Both the position numbers and the translations under genes were made by a program. From an uncultured Lachnospiraceae bacterium (GTDB lineage Bacteria; Bacillota; Clostridia; Lachnospirales; Lachnospiraceae): a stretch of 64,000 bases of DNA. Of this stretch, positions 9,348 through 18,185 are shown in pieces. The stretch covers positions 21,672 to 85,671 of the forward strand of contig CAKRQV010000014.1 of the NCBI GenBank assembly GCA_934394565.1, in the 5' to 3' direction. The number at the start of each line of letters is the position of its first letter. Position 1 is the first letter of the stretch. The notes under the pieces were generated by a model. That model was given only the letters and a program-made list of their open reading frames with translations, ran no database searches and was not told the DNA's origin.

Positions 9348-12062
9348 ATGAAAAGAAAAACAGTAACAGCACTCCTGATGGGGCTGTGCCTGACGGTTTC
9401 CGTGCCGGGGATGGCCTACGGCGCGGAAACGCCAGTAGTGGGAGGGACCGAAAAGTCGGACAGTATAGCTGAACAAGCGGTAAAAGAAACCGAAAAAGCA
9501 GCCGAGGCAAGAGATATACAGAAAAATTCTGTGACAGAGGAAGTTACAGCGGACAAGGAAATATCCGAAAAAGAAAATAAAACGGATGCTAAGGAACAAA
9601 TGGACGAGAAAGAACAAGAAACAGCGTCCAAAAATGAAAAAGAGGGAGAAAAGACAACGCAGTCTGTTAGCAGCACAGTCAGCAATACGGCAGAAACGGG
9701 CCAGAATGCTGTGGCAGCCCAGAGTGCAAGCGATATAGATAAGATAGAAAAAGCCGTGCAGGCCGCAGATGCCGAAAAGCAGATCGACCTGTCTTCAGAG
9801 GTGATGAAGGCCTTTCTGGAGGCTTCGGATCTGTACGACGGCCTGGGCGATACAGATAAAGCGTCTGTGTCTGAAGATACGGTGACAAAACTCACCGCAG
9901 TCCGTGACCGGATCGCCGAATCTATCCATACAGACGGACAGGTCACCGTAGGCAACCTGCCATGGTATGTGCAGGTGAAAGCCGTGGACAGTACGCAGAC
10001 CGCAACCGTCTGCCAGCTGGCCGCTGACCTTTACGAGGGCAGCACCCCGCAGGCCGCCTATGCAAAAGATATCCAGCTGACGGATATCCGAAGTGGCAGT
10101 ACTTTTAAACCGGATGATCTGTATTCCCTGACATTCCCAATCCCGGAGAACTACAACCAGCTGGTCAGCCCCAAGGTTTTCCGCTTGTCCAAAGGGAAAT
10201 TAACCCAGCTGCAGCCGGAGACCCGGGACGGAAAGTTCTATGTCGGCTCGGTCTACCCGCTGGAAAACATCTTCATCATCGAAACCCCGGCCGAAATGAC
10301 CGGTATCACGATGGACAGCGAGGTATCCGTCAATGTCGGCCAGTCCCTGACGCTACAGGTATCTCCGGTCCCGGCGGCAGCGACATCTGCTTTTTCGCTG
10401 GAATGGAAGAGTGCAGACCCTTCGGTCATATCCGTAGATGCATCCGGTAAAGTGACAGCACTCCGCGAGGGCCAGACGACGGTCACAGCTACAGTGACGG
10501 GAACATCATGGACAGCTTCCTGTACCGTAAAGGCTGTGCAGGGTGCGCATGCCCTGTCGACATCGGTAGCTACCGTCTTAAAAGAGACGAAAGAGTACAT
10601 GCTGGAAACGGACAAGAATCCGACCGTAGGCAGCGAATGGTTTGCGTTGGGCCTGGCAAGGAGTGGTTTAGCTCTCGATAATACATATTTTAAGACCTAT
10701 TACAACCACAAAGTAAACTACCTGACAGAGAATAACGGCAAGCTGACTAACACGGTCAAATACACCGAGTATTCCAAATCCATCATCACCCTGACCGCTT
10801 TAGGAAAAGATGCCCGGGATATCGCCGGTTATAACCTGTTTGAGCCTTTAGCTGACTTTGAGACCGTAACCGCGCAGGGAACCAACGGCCCGATTTGGGC
10901 GCTGATCGCCTTAAACTGCAACCCGGCCTATTCCATCCCGGAGGTCAGCGGCGTAAAGGTACAGACCACTGAGCAGCGGCTCGTGGATTACCTGCTTTCG
11001 AAAGAAACCTCCAAAGGCGGCTGGACCCTGGTTGGGAACAACCCGGATTCCGATCTTACCGGCATGGCCCTGCAGGCGCTTGCCCCGTACTACCATGTCA
11101 AGGGCTATGAAAAGGTGACCGTAGCCATCGACCGTGCACTGGAAGTTTTAAGCACCATGCAGAACCAGTCCGGAGGTTATTCCACCATGGGAGTGGAAAC
11201 GTCCGAATCCTGTGCACAGGTACTGACTGCCCTGTGTGCCCTCGGTATCGACCCAATGAAGGATGAGCGCTTCGTCAAAGGCGGCAGCTGGATCGTAGAG
11301 AACCTGTTATCCTACCGTATCCCCGGCAGCGGTTTTATGCATGTCAAAGCCGGTGCAGCCAACAATGGCGGCGGAGCCGCGGGAGGTGTGGACGGCATAG
11401 CCACAGAACAGGCGTATTATGCCCTGACTGCTTACCAGAGGCTTTTAGATGGCAGGACCGCCCTGTACGATATGTCCGACATCAACCTGAACAAAGGCGA
11501 ACAGGGGGACGGCAAAGGCACAGGGCTGGAAGAACAGGATAAGGACGGTGGTAGCGGTTCCGGAAATACATCAAAGGACAACACAAAGGATAACACCACC
11601 GGAAAAGATGATAAAAAAGATACGGACAAAACGGATAAGAAAAAGACCGTATCAAAGAAGAAGCTGACCTATAAAGGAAAGAAACTGACACTGGCCAGCA
11701 GCGGAAAAAGTGGCAGTAAAAGCAGTGGCACATCGTCCGGAGCTACAGCGGCAGATGGCTCTGCCGGTGAAAGCAGCTCCGGCTGGCTGTTCGATCCGGA
11801 GGATGCCGATATCAGCGGTACTGCACTGGCACTGAAGGATTCCAAAAATGCGGATAAAAATGCAGAAACCGGAAGCCTGCTTGCCGAAACCACCGGTGAT
11901 GCAGCAAAGACAGCCGATGCCTCTGGTGATACAGCCAAAGCCATCCAGACCGGCGAAGCCACCAGCCAGCCGGTACTTCCGTTCCTTGGTGGTATGGCGA
12001 CCGGTGTTGCGGCAGCAGTTGGCGGTGTGTGGCTGTATTTCAAAAAGAAAAGAAGTAATTAA
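9348..12062 (+). CDS. secreted alpha-alpha toroid (prenyltransferase/squalene-oxidase repeat) protein with Big_2 domain and membrane anchor
   Basis: The start at 9348 is chosen because GGAGGAAGAG precedes it and a signal peptide follows at once (residues 1-26, ending AYGA); the frame is open upstream but lacks such signals. The mature protein is 904 residues before processing: an acidic coiled region, a Big_2 Ig-like domain at about 313-397, then toroid helical repeats at about 417-700 with MQNQSGGYSTMG and GIATEQAYYALTAYQRL. A Ser/Lys/Asp-rich linker (about 714-870) leads to a C-terminal membrane span LGGMATGVAAAVGGVWLYF and the basic tail KKKRSN. Intrinsic factor and transcobalamin consist of this same toroid followed by a DUF4430-like domain, and DUF4430 is encoded on both sides here. 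Binding of a corrinoid is an inference; no catalytic residues of terpene cyclases are expected in such proteins. Confidence 0.8.
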   Translation: MKRKTVTALLMGLCLTVSVPGMAYGAETPVVGGTEKSDSIAEQAVKETEKAAEARDIQKNSVTEEVTADKEISEKENKTDAKEQMDEKEQETASKNEKEGEKTTQSVSSTVSNTAETGQNAVAAQSASDIDKIEKAVQAADAEKQIDLSSEVMKAFLEASDLYDGLGDTDKASVSEDTVTKLTAVRDRIAESIHTDGQVTVGNLPWYVQVKAVDSTQTATVCQLAADLYEGSTPQAAYAKDIQLTDIRSGSTFKPDDLYSLTFPIPENYNQLVSPKVFRLSKGKLTQLQPETRDGKFYVGSVYPLENIFIIETPAEMTGITMDSEVSVNVGQSLTLQVSPVPAAATSAFSLEWKSADPSVISVDASGKVTALREGQTTVTATVTGTSWTASCTVKAVQGAHALSTSVATVLKETKEYMLETDKNPTVGSEWFALGLARSGLALDNTYFKTYYNHKVNYLTENNGKLTNTVKYTEYSKSIITLTALGKDARDIAGYNLFEPLADFETVTAQGTNGPIWALIALNCNPAYSIPEVSGVKVQTTEQRLVDYLLSKETSKGGWTLVGNNPDSDLTGMALQALAPYYHVKGYEKVTVAIDRALEVLSTMQNQSGGYSTMGVETSESCAQVLTALCALGIDPMKDERFVKGGSWIVENLLSYRIPGSGFMHVKAGAANNGGGAAGGVDGIATEQAYYALTAYQRLLDGRTALYDMSDINLNKGEQGDGKGTGLEEQDKDGGSGSGNTSKDNTKDNTTGKDDKKDTDKTDKKKTVSKKKLTYKGKKLTLASSGKSGSKSSGTSSGATAADGSAGESSSGWLFDPEDADISGTALALKDSKNADKNAETGSLLAETTGDAAKTADASGDTAKAIQTGEATSQPVLPFLGGMATGVAAAVGGVWLYFKKKRSN

Positions 12063-12079
12063 GAGAAAGCGTGAGGACA

Positions 12080-13342
12080 ATGAAAAAAAGCGGAGGATAC
12101 ATAAAAAGGATACAGAGGATACTGGCAGTTCTACTGTGCCTGGCACTCCTTACCGGCTGCGGGGCATCCGGCGGTGACAACCAGATGCCGCAGATCAACA
12201 GCAAGGTAGCGGCAGCCATGGAAGAGGATAGCCAGACCACAGAAAGCACAGCCGATGGCTCACAGACAGAAACAGTGGAGCCATTACAGGCAGAAAATGA
12301 CATACCGTCTGATGGTGTGATCAGCAAAGCCCGGATGGAAACGATCGCCGGGCAGGATATGACCGTGCATTTCAACGGCCAGACAGATAACGGTATCACC
12401 TACCAGTGGGGCTACGAGGGCAAGCAGATCCAGAACCCGACGGAACAGAAGCTCCTTGTGGAAGTGACGTCCGATGGCCTTGACGATATCAAAAAAGAGG
12501 CAGCCAATGCCCCGTATGCACTGGCAATAACTTTACAGCCCATGCAGCTGGCAGCGGCCCCGACATTGACACTGACTTTAAACGAGCAGTGGGATGCCGA
12601 CCGGGTGCTGTACTGTTGTGAGGATGATGGCCTGAAAAAACTGTCCGATGTAACCGTGTCTACAGCGGATACAACGGATGGTACAGTAACGGTACTTTCT
12701 TTTACTGTGCCGAAAGTCGGTGATACTTTCTATCTGGTTGGTGGTTCCACTACCGGCACAGAGGATACAGATGAAACAGACAGCAGTTCGTCCGATGAAG
12801 CTTCCGGTAATAATACATCATCTGGAAAGACTTCCACAAAGGATAGTTCTTCTAAGACTGCATCTTCGTCGGATAAAAATACATCATCGAACAAAGCTTC
12901 TTCCGATAAAACCACGGAGACAACCGAAAAAGCCCTGACCTGCACGATCTCGATTGACTGCAAGACGATCCTTGACAACCTCGATGACCTGCGTGCCTCC
13001 AAAGCGGACTATGTCCCGGCGGATGGCTGGATCCTTTATAAATCTACCGTAGAGTTTGAACAGGGCGATACGGTCTTTGATGTGCTGAAACGGGTGACCA
13101 AGGCCGCCGGTATCCAGATGGAATCGAAGTGGACACCAATGTACAACAGCTACTACGTCGAGGGTATCAATCAGCTTTACGAATTTGACTGTGGTGAGCA
13201 GTCCGGCTGGATGTACAGTGTCAACGGCTGGTATCCGAACTACGGCTGTTCCAGCTATGAGCTGAAGGACGGCGATAAGATCGAGTGGCGCTATACCTGC
13301 GACCTCGGCTCTGATGTCGGCGACCAGTACATGGGTGATTAA
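12080..13342 (+). CDS. DUF4430 lipoprotein (transcobalamin C-terminal-like)
   Basis: The ATG at 12080 is preferred over the in-frame GTG at 12071 because TGAGGA lies just before it. The 420-residue product has a lipoprotein signal with lipobox LLTGC, so Cys27 would be lipidated and the protein held on the outer face of the membrane. A variable region and a long Ser/Thr/Lys-rich linker (about 225-285) lead to a DUF4430 domain at about 290-413 with EQSGWMYSVNGWYPNYG. It starts 17 bp after the toroid gene and is followed 2 bp later by the ECF T gene, so the four are surely co-transcribed. It is the most likely substrate-binding partner of the importer. Direct evidence for ligand identity is lacking. 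Confidence 0.82.
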   Translation: MKKSGGYIKRIQRILAVLLCLALLTGCGASGGDNQMPQINSKVAAAMEEDSQTTESTADGSQTETVEPLQAENDIPSDGVISKARMETIAGQDMTVHFNGQTDNGITYQWGYEGKQIQNPTEQKLLVEVTSDGLDDIKKEAANAPYALAITLQPMQLAAAPTLTLTLNEQWDADRVLYCCEDDGLKKLSDVTVSTADTTDGTVTVLSFTVPKVGDTFYLVGGSTTGTEDTDETDSSSSDEASGNNTSSGKTSTKDSSSKTASSSDKNTSSNKASSDKTTETTEKALTCTISIDCKTILDNLDDLRASKADYVPADGWILYKSTVEFEQGDTVFDVLKRVTKAAGIQMESKWTPMYNSYYVEGINQLYEFDCGEQSGWMYSVNGWYPNYGCSSYELKDGDKIEWRYTCDLGSDVGDQYMGD

Positions 13343-13344
13343 GG

Positions 13345-14355
13345 ATGGCTGAAAAGACAAATGATGCTTTCAGCCGTTGCCACCCAATCCTGAATTTTTT
13401 CTACTTCCTTCTGGTGCTGGGTTTTACGATGTTTGTCCAGCACCCGGTATTCCTGGCTGTTTCATTCCTCGGGGCTACGGCATATGCCATCTGGCTCTGC
13501 GGGGCGGCAAAGATCCTGAAGGTCAACTTCCTGCTGACACTGCCGATGCTGGTGATCGTGGCACTCCTAAACCCGATGTTTAACCATTACGGTGTTACAC
13601 CGATTTTATATCTGGAAAGCAGCGGCAATACTGTCACGCTGGAAGCGATGGTTTACGGTGTGGTACTCGGCTGTGTGCTGTTTATCGTGATCCTGTGGTT
13701 TGCCTGCTACAATCAGGTGATGACCAGTGATAAGTTTATCTATCTGTTTGGCCGTATCATCCCGGCGATCTCGTTGTTGCTGTCCATGGCGCTTCGGTTT
13801 GTACCGCACTTTGCCGCACAGCTGAAAGTGATCCGGAACGGGCAGAAATGTGTCGGTATGGATATCAAAAATGGTAACTTAAGGGAGCGGGCGGGACACG
13901 GCTTGAATATCCTTTCCATCCTTGTGACATGGGCACTGGAAAACGCCATAGAGACAGCAGATTCTATGCGGAGCCGTGGCTATGGCTTAAAAGGCAGGAC
14001 AGCCTTTTCCATCTATCGTTTTACGAAAAGGGATAAAGTACTTCTGGTCTGGTTTGGCGTGCTGGCCGCTGTAAGCCTTTATGGCTGCAGCCGGGGTGCG
14101 GCATTTGCTGAATACAATCCGAGGATTTTACTTGCGGGCTTTGTGATACAGGGCCATACAGCGAGGGTCAGCTGTCCGGTGGGTCTGACGATAGCAACCT
14201 TTATCTGCTTCGGTCTGTTTTGCTTTACCCCGCTGTTCCTTGGAGTGGCTGAGTCCGTTTCCATGAAGCGCAGCGTTTCCCATGTGGGACAGGATATGGC
14301 GATAACCTACAGAAAGATTTATGAGATATTCGATGGTGAAGGAGAACTGGGATGA
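13345..14355 (+). CDS. ECF transporter transmembrane component T (CbiQ/EcfT type)
   Basis: A 336-residue integral membrane protein with several hydrophobic helices and the coupling segment SMRSRGYGLKGRT at about 210-222, which fits the Ala/Ser-Arg-Gly coupling motif by which EcfT contacts the ATPase subunits. It would scaffold the S component and transmit ATP-driven movement. The stop overlaps the next gene's start by 4 bp (ATGA). It is longer than many EcfT proteins, with an additional hydrophobic hairpin near residues 230-300. The close linkage to A and S genes indicates a dedicated (group I) ECF importer rather than a shared module. Confidence 0.88.
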   Translation: MAEKTNDAFSRCHPILNFFYFLLVLGFTMFVQHPVFLAVSFLGATAYAIWLCGAAKILKVNFLLTLPMLVIVALLNPMFNHYGVTPILYLESSGNTVTLEAMVYGVVLGCVLFIVILWFACYNQVMTSDKFIYLFGRIIPAISLLLSMALRFVPHFAAQLKVIRNGQKCVGMDIKNGNLRERAGHGLNILSILVTWALENAIETADSMRSRGYGLKGRTAFSIYRFTKRDKVLLVWFGVLAAVSLYGCSRGAAFAEYNPRILLAGFVIQGHTARVSCPVGLTIATFICFGLFCFTPLFLGVAESVSMKRSVSHVGQDMAITYRKIYEIFDGEGELG

Positions 14356-16070
14356 AAAATATCATAGAGATCAGAGATTTTAGCTTCTCCTACCCGGAGA
14401 GTGGTAAAAAGACGCTGAAACATATCAACATGGCCATCCAGGAGGGCAGTTTGAATGTCCTTTGTGGAAAGAGCGGCTGTGGAAAGAGTACGTTGCTTCG
14501 GCAGTTAAAGAGTGTGCTTGCGCTGCACGGTGAGAGCTCCGGTGAAATCCTTTATAATGGAATACCGCTCGGAGAGGTGGATATGCGTACCCAGAACCAG
14601 GAGATTGGCTACGTCCTGCAGAACCCGGAGAACCAGATCGTTACGGACAAGGTCTGGCATGAGCTGGCCTTTGGGCTGGAAAGCCTGGGATACGATACGC
14701 CGACGATCCGTTTAAGAGTGGCAGAGATGGCCAGTTACTTTGGTATCCACCGCTGGTTTTACCGGAATGTTTCGGAGTTGTCCGGTGGTCAGAAACAGCT
14801 GTTAAATCTGGCTTCTGTCATGGCGATGCATCCGAAGGTGCTGATCCTCGATGAACCGACATCCCAGCTCGACCCGATCGCGGCGTCGGATTTCCTTGAG
14901 ACGGTCAAAAAGATCAACCGGGATATCGGTACGACCGTAATCCTGACAGAACACCGCCTGCAGGATGTGATCCCGTGGGCGGATACGGTATTTGTCATGG
15001 ATGAGGGAGAACTGATCGCTTCCGGCGCACCGCGGGAGATCGGAGAGATTTTAAAAGAGAAAAAGCATGGAATGTTTTTATCCATGCCCGTGCCGATGCA
15101 GATCTATGCAGAAGTAGACAATGCACTGCCATGTCCGCTGACTGTCCGGGAGGGCAGGAACTGGGTGACACAGCTAATGGAGGCGGCAGGATATGCCGCG
15201 GATAACACATATATAAACAATACGAATAAAAATGAGAAAAAAACTCATGATGATTCATGCGAAAAAGAGATCGAAGTCCGCGATGTCTGGTTCCGCTATG
15301 AAAAGGATGGTGCGGATGTTGTGCAGGATCTGAGCCTGACTGTATATAATGGTGAGTTCTTTGCCCTCGTAGGCGGCAATGGTACGGGGAAGAGTACGAC
15401 ATTATCTTTAATATCCCGTGTGCGCGCCCCATATCGCGGCAAGATCCTGTTGCACGGTAAAGATATCCGCCGCTATTCAGAGACAGAACTATACCGTGGC
15501 TATCTCGGCGTATTGCCGCAGAACCCGCAGAGTATGTTCATTAAGAAAACAGTCCGCGAGGATCTGTATGCCATGATCGGCGGCAACCGGGAGAAAAAGT
15601 CACGGGAATATGATGCCACGATGCCAAAGGCAGAAGCTATTGAGGGTATCGTCAGCCTGACAAAGCTGGAAGGTCTGCTTGACCGCCATCCGTATGATCT
15701 GAGTGGCGGCGAACAGCAAAGGCTGGCGCTGGCGAAAGTATTACTTTTACGTCCACGGGTATTACTTCTGGATGAGCCGACTAAAGGACTTGATGCGGAG
15801 TATAAGGTCCAGCTGGGCGGGATTTTAAAGAAGCTGCAAAGCCACGGTATCACGATCTTCATGATCTCCCATGATGTGGAGTTCGTAGCCGAATATGCCG
15901 ACCGTGTCGGTCTGTTCTTTGAAGGAAACGTTGTGACCTGTAAGCAGGCCCATGCGTTCTTTGCCGGTAATAACTTCTATACCACGGCGGCAAACCGCAT
16001 GGCCAGACATTACTTCCCGGAAGCCGTGACTGCAAAGGAGGTGGCAGCGTGCTTGAAGGAGAAGCTTTAG
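14352..16070 (+). CDS. ECF transporter ATPase, two ABC domains in one chain (EcfA-EcfA' fusion)
   Basis: A 572-residue protein with two complete ABC ATPase halves. Domain 1 has Walker A GKSGCGKST (about 38-46), signature LSGGQKQ and Walker B VLILDEP. Domain 2 begins near residue 305, with Walker A GGNGTGKST, signature LSGGEQQRL and Walker B VLLLDEP. The lysine/asparagine-rich linker near 290-305 joins them. Fused A-A' subunits are typical of dedicated ECF systems. It overlaps the T gene by 4 bp and the S gene by 22 bp, indicating translational coupling. It powers import by the T/S pair on either side. Confidence 0.92.
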   Translation: MKNIIEIRDFSFSYPESGKKTLKHINMAIQEGSLNVLCGKSGCGKSTLLRQLKSVLALHGESSGEILYNGIPLGEVDMRTQNQEIGYVLQNPENQIVTDKVWHELAFGLESLGYDTPTIRLRVAEMASYFGIHRWFYRNVSELSGGQKQLLNLASVMAMHPKVLILDEPTSQLDPIAASDFLETVKKINRDIGTTVILTEHRLQDVIPWADTVFVMDEGELIASGAPREIGEILKEKKHGMFLSMPVPMQIYAEVDNALPCPLTVREGRNWVTQLMEAAGYAADNTYINNTNKNEKKTHDDSCEKEIEVRDVWFRYEKDGADVVQDLSLTVYNGEFFALVGGNGTGKSTTLSLISRVRAPYRGKILLHGKDIRRYSETELYRGYLGVLPQNPQSMFIKKTVREDLYAMIGGNREKKSREYDATMPKAEAIEGIVSLTKLEGLLDRHPYDLSGGEQQRLALAKVLLLRPRVLLLDEPTKGLDAEYKVQLGGILKKLQSHGITIFMISHDVEFVAEYADRVGLFFEGNVVTCKQAHAFFAGNNFYTTAANRMARHYFPEAVTAKEVAACLKEKL

Positions 16071-17020
16071 ACCGATTTATGGAGCGGTTCTGGGATGAAA
16101 GCAAAGAAGCGCAGGTGCAGTCCGGTGGTACTGCCATGGCAGAGGAAGACCAAAAAGACGGGCGGATAACGCAAGGCCTTGACCGTGTTGGAAAGAAAAG
16201 TATTTTTGAAAAGACTGGCTGGTTTCGGAAGAAAGCGGAGACTGCCACAGCTGAAGATGAACTCGAAGAATACGAACTCAAAGAGGACGGCGTGTACATC
16301 ACCCCCGTACACTGGGGCAAGGTAGAAAAGCGTACATGGTTTTCCCTGACCGTCATGCTTCTGACCGTCCCTTTTATGCTGTATATGTCCGTGGTTTTAT
16401 TCCACGGCAAGCAGTATCTGGCAATGAGCCTGATCATCGTATTCTTCGCTATAGTTCCGTTCTTCCTAGTCTTTGAGGGCCGCAAGCCACAGGCAAGGGA
16501 GATCATGGTGATTGCCGTACTGGCGGCCGTCGGTGTGGCAGGACGCGCCGCCTTTTATATGGTGCCTAGTTTTAAGCCGATCGCAGCGATCGTGATCATC
16601 ACAGGCGTATCTTTCGGCGGCGAAGCCGGATTTCTGGTCGGATGCATGATCATGATGGTCTCAAATATGTTCTTCGGGCAGGGACCGTGGACACCTTGGC
16701 AGATGTTTTCCTACGGACTGATCGGTTTCCTTGCCGGTATTTTATTCCAGAAGGGCATCTTAAAAGCGAAGAAGATCCCGCTGTGTATCTACGGATTCTT
16801 AAGCGTGATCTTTATCTTCGGCGGCATCATGAATCCGGCCAGCATCCTGATGAGTTATGGCCGGATCACATGGAAGAGCCTGATCGCCTTTTACATTTCC
16901 GGTATCCCGGTGGATCTGGTGCAGGCGACATCGACAGTTTTTTTCCTCTGGATATTGAGCCGACCGTTACTGGAAAAGCTGGAACGTATCAAGAAGAAGT
17001 ACGGGCTGATCGAAAGATAG
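16049..17020 (+). CDS. ECF transporter substrate-binding S component (probable corrinoid)
   Basis: A start at GTG 16049 is chosen because AAGGAGG lies 6 nt upstream, inside the end of the ATPase gene; an ATG at 16079 is an alternative. The 323-residue protein has a polar cytosolic N-terminus of about 95 residues and then six or so membrane helices, including the conserved-looking GQGPWTPWQMFSYGLIGF between helices. The position as last gene of the T-A-S run defines it as the S component. The substrate is inferred, not read: the neighbouring toroid and DUF4430 proteins point to cobalamin or another corrinoid. No cobalamin riboswitch was found upstream, which weakens the case. The following 200 bp hold only a weak GGCCAT/ATGGCC hairpin. 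Confidence 0.82.
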   Translation: MLEGEALDRFMERFWDESKEAQVQSGGTAMAEEDQKDGRITQGLDRVGKKSIFEKTGWFRKKAETATAEDELEEYELKEDGVYITPVHWGKVEKRTWFSLTVMLLTVPFMLYMSVVLFHGKQYLAMSLIIVFFAIVPFFLVFEGRKPQAREIMVIAVLAAVGVAGRAAFYMVPSFKPIAAIVIITGVSFGGEAGFLVGCMIMMVSNMFFGQGPWTPWQMFSYGLIGFLAGILFQKGILKAKKIPLCIYGFLSVIFIFGGIMNPASILMSYGRITWKSLIAFYISGIPVDLVQATSTVFFLWILSRPLLEKLERIKKKYGLIER

Positions 17021-17221
17021 AGAAAGCTATAAGAAGCAATATAAAACTATAAAAAGCAAGAGATATCTTATGAATAAGTTTTTCCCGATGGCTGCCTGAG
17101 GAGCTTCCGGACGGAATTGTAGCAGATATCTGAAATGTTGAAAAAGGCCATGATAATGGCCGAAAAATGAGGAAAAAGTTGTGATGAACAGCTTTTACAG
17201 AAGGGTTGCGGTGGTTTTTAC

Positions 17222-17479
17222 ATGGTTACATTAAAAGAGATAGAGACGGTGCTGGCCGTCGAACGGACGGGCAGTTTCAGACGGGCGGCACAAAGCCTTG
17301 GCATAGGTCAGGCCAATGTCAGCAAGATCATAGCCCACATGGAAAAGAAGCTGGATGTACAGCTGTTTGTCCGGGCATCCAGCGGAGCGGAGCTAACAGA
17401 GGAAGGCAGGTATGTCAAAGAGTATGCGGAACAGATCGAAAAGCTGGTAGCGGCGCTTCAGAGTCTATCGGGAATGTAG
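17222..17479 (+). CDS. LysR-type DNA-binding domain only (truncated regulator)
   Basis: An 85-residue protein matching only the N-terminal winged HTH of LysR regulators: VTLKEIETVLAVERTGSFRR, then AAQSLGIGQANVSKIIAHME and KLDVQLFVR. The effector-binding domain of about 200 residues is absent. The final codons and stop (GGGAATGTAG) and the terminator beyond are shared with the end of the rpn gene at 2.2 kb, so the 3' end may have been replaced by recombination. No clear ribosome binding site is visible. It may be a remnant, or a free HTH protein acting on the ECF block upstream; the first is more likely. Confidence 0.65.
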   Translation: MVTLKEIETVLAVERTGSFRRAAQSLGIGQANVSKIIAHMEKKLDVQLFVRASSGAELTEEGRYVKEYAEQIEKLVAALQSLSGM

Positions 17480-17528
17480 AAAACAGGTCTTCGCCGTATC
17501 TGGTATGATGGGTGGAGACCTGTTTTCT
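17479..17528 (+). terminator. Rho-independent terminator after the LysR fragment
   Basis: GAAAACAGGTCTTCGCC pairs with GGTGGAGACCTGTTTTC, giving a stem of about 17 bp whose descending arm supplies the T-rich run. Its left arm is duplicated at 2180-2196. Confidence 0.75.
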
Positions 17529-17624
17529 GTTATTGACACAAATGCATTAATATAGGAACAACAACTGTAAATTGATTGATAAAAAGAAAATATTCTGAAT
17601 ATTTAATAAAATACAAAAAAGAGA

Positions 17625-17656
17625 TTGACATATATAAGAAACCATGGTAATATAAT
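17625..17656 (+). promoter_or_regulatory. promoter of the candidate ncRNA
   Basis: TTGACA at 17625-17630 followed by TAATAT at 17648-17653 (17-bp spacing) or a perfect TATAAT at 17651-17656 (20-bp spacing). Transcription would start near 17660. Confidence 0.6.
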
Positions 17657-17659
17657 GAC

Positions 17660-18020
17660 AACAAAAGAAAAGAAACCTAACACAAACCAAGGAAGTTTAT
17701 TCCAGACAAAGACAAAAGAAAGTTAGCAGGATTCGATTCTTAGAAATGAGGTACAGTCCAATGGCATAAGCAGTCTACCATTTAAATAATAATCTCCTGA
17801 GAGTTTATATAGATCGCTACTATAAAAACTGAGAGAGGATGATCGTTATGAAAGGCAGAGGTCCATAGGGACAGAGCAAAACCTACAAAAGACAGGAGGT
17901 ACGGTCCAACAAAAACATAAGGTAACAACCCTAAAGTCCATGAAAGCGAAGGTGTAGATCATGAAATTGCAGGAAATTCATTAACAGCCCGGTCGAGAGA
18001 AAAAAGAATCGATCGGGCTT
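17660..18020 (+). ncRNA. candidate structured noncoding RNA, about 360 nt
   Basis: A promoter at 17625-17656 and a strong terminator at 17986-18019 frame a segment without a substantial ORF. It contains a repeated motif: GAGGTACAGTCCAA...CATAAG at 17748-17770 and GAGGTACGGTCCAA...CATAAG at 17896-17921. A stem-loop lies at about 17800-17836 and a small hairpin GTCC-ATAG-GGAC at about 17861-17872. Three mini-ORFs are visible, of which the first, at 17848-17868 (MKGRGP), has AGAGAGGA upstream. I do not recognise tmRNA, RNase P, SRP or 6S signatures. It may belong to a known large Firmicutes RNA class that I cannot name from memory. Confidence 0.5.
17986..18019 (+). terminator. Rho-independent terminator of the ncRNA
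   Basis: AGCCCGGTCGA pairs with TCGATCGGGCT over 11 positions with one G-T pair, followed by TATTTATTT. Confidence 0.8.
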
Positions 18021-18046
18021 ATTTATTTGGGTATATGTATATGGAG

Positions 18047-18069
18047 AAGGGGCCGAGAGGCCTTTTTTG
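18047..18069 (+). terminator. second short terminator
   Basis: GGCC-GAGAG-GCC hairpin followed by TTTTTT. It isolates the next gene from the ncRNA transcript. A TTGACA at about 18119 with a weak -10 could then drive the HMA gene. Confidence 0.6.
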
Positions 18070-18185
18070 TTTGTCCTTTTTCGGCCCTGGACACAGGAAA
18101 AACGGGGAAGGGGGAGTATTGACAGAAGAAAGGGGATGTGATAAAAGAAAGGTTAGATAAGACTAAAAGAAAAGAGGTATATATT

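Noticed and set aside
11990..12062. Sortase motif at the C-terminus of the toroid protein
   Set aside because: The segment before the membrane span reads VLPFLGG, which lacks the Thr-Gly of LPXTG; it is a simple membrane anchor with a basic tail.
12071..12079. GTG start for the DUF4430 lipoprotein
   Set aside because: TGAGGA is positioned for the ATG at 12080, and the lipoprotein signal begins there.
17660..18020. tmRNA, RNase P RNA or 6S RNA
   Set aside because: None of the conserved core sequences or the end-to-end pairing expected of these RNAs is visible.
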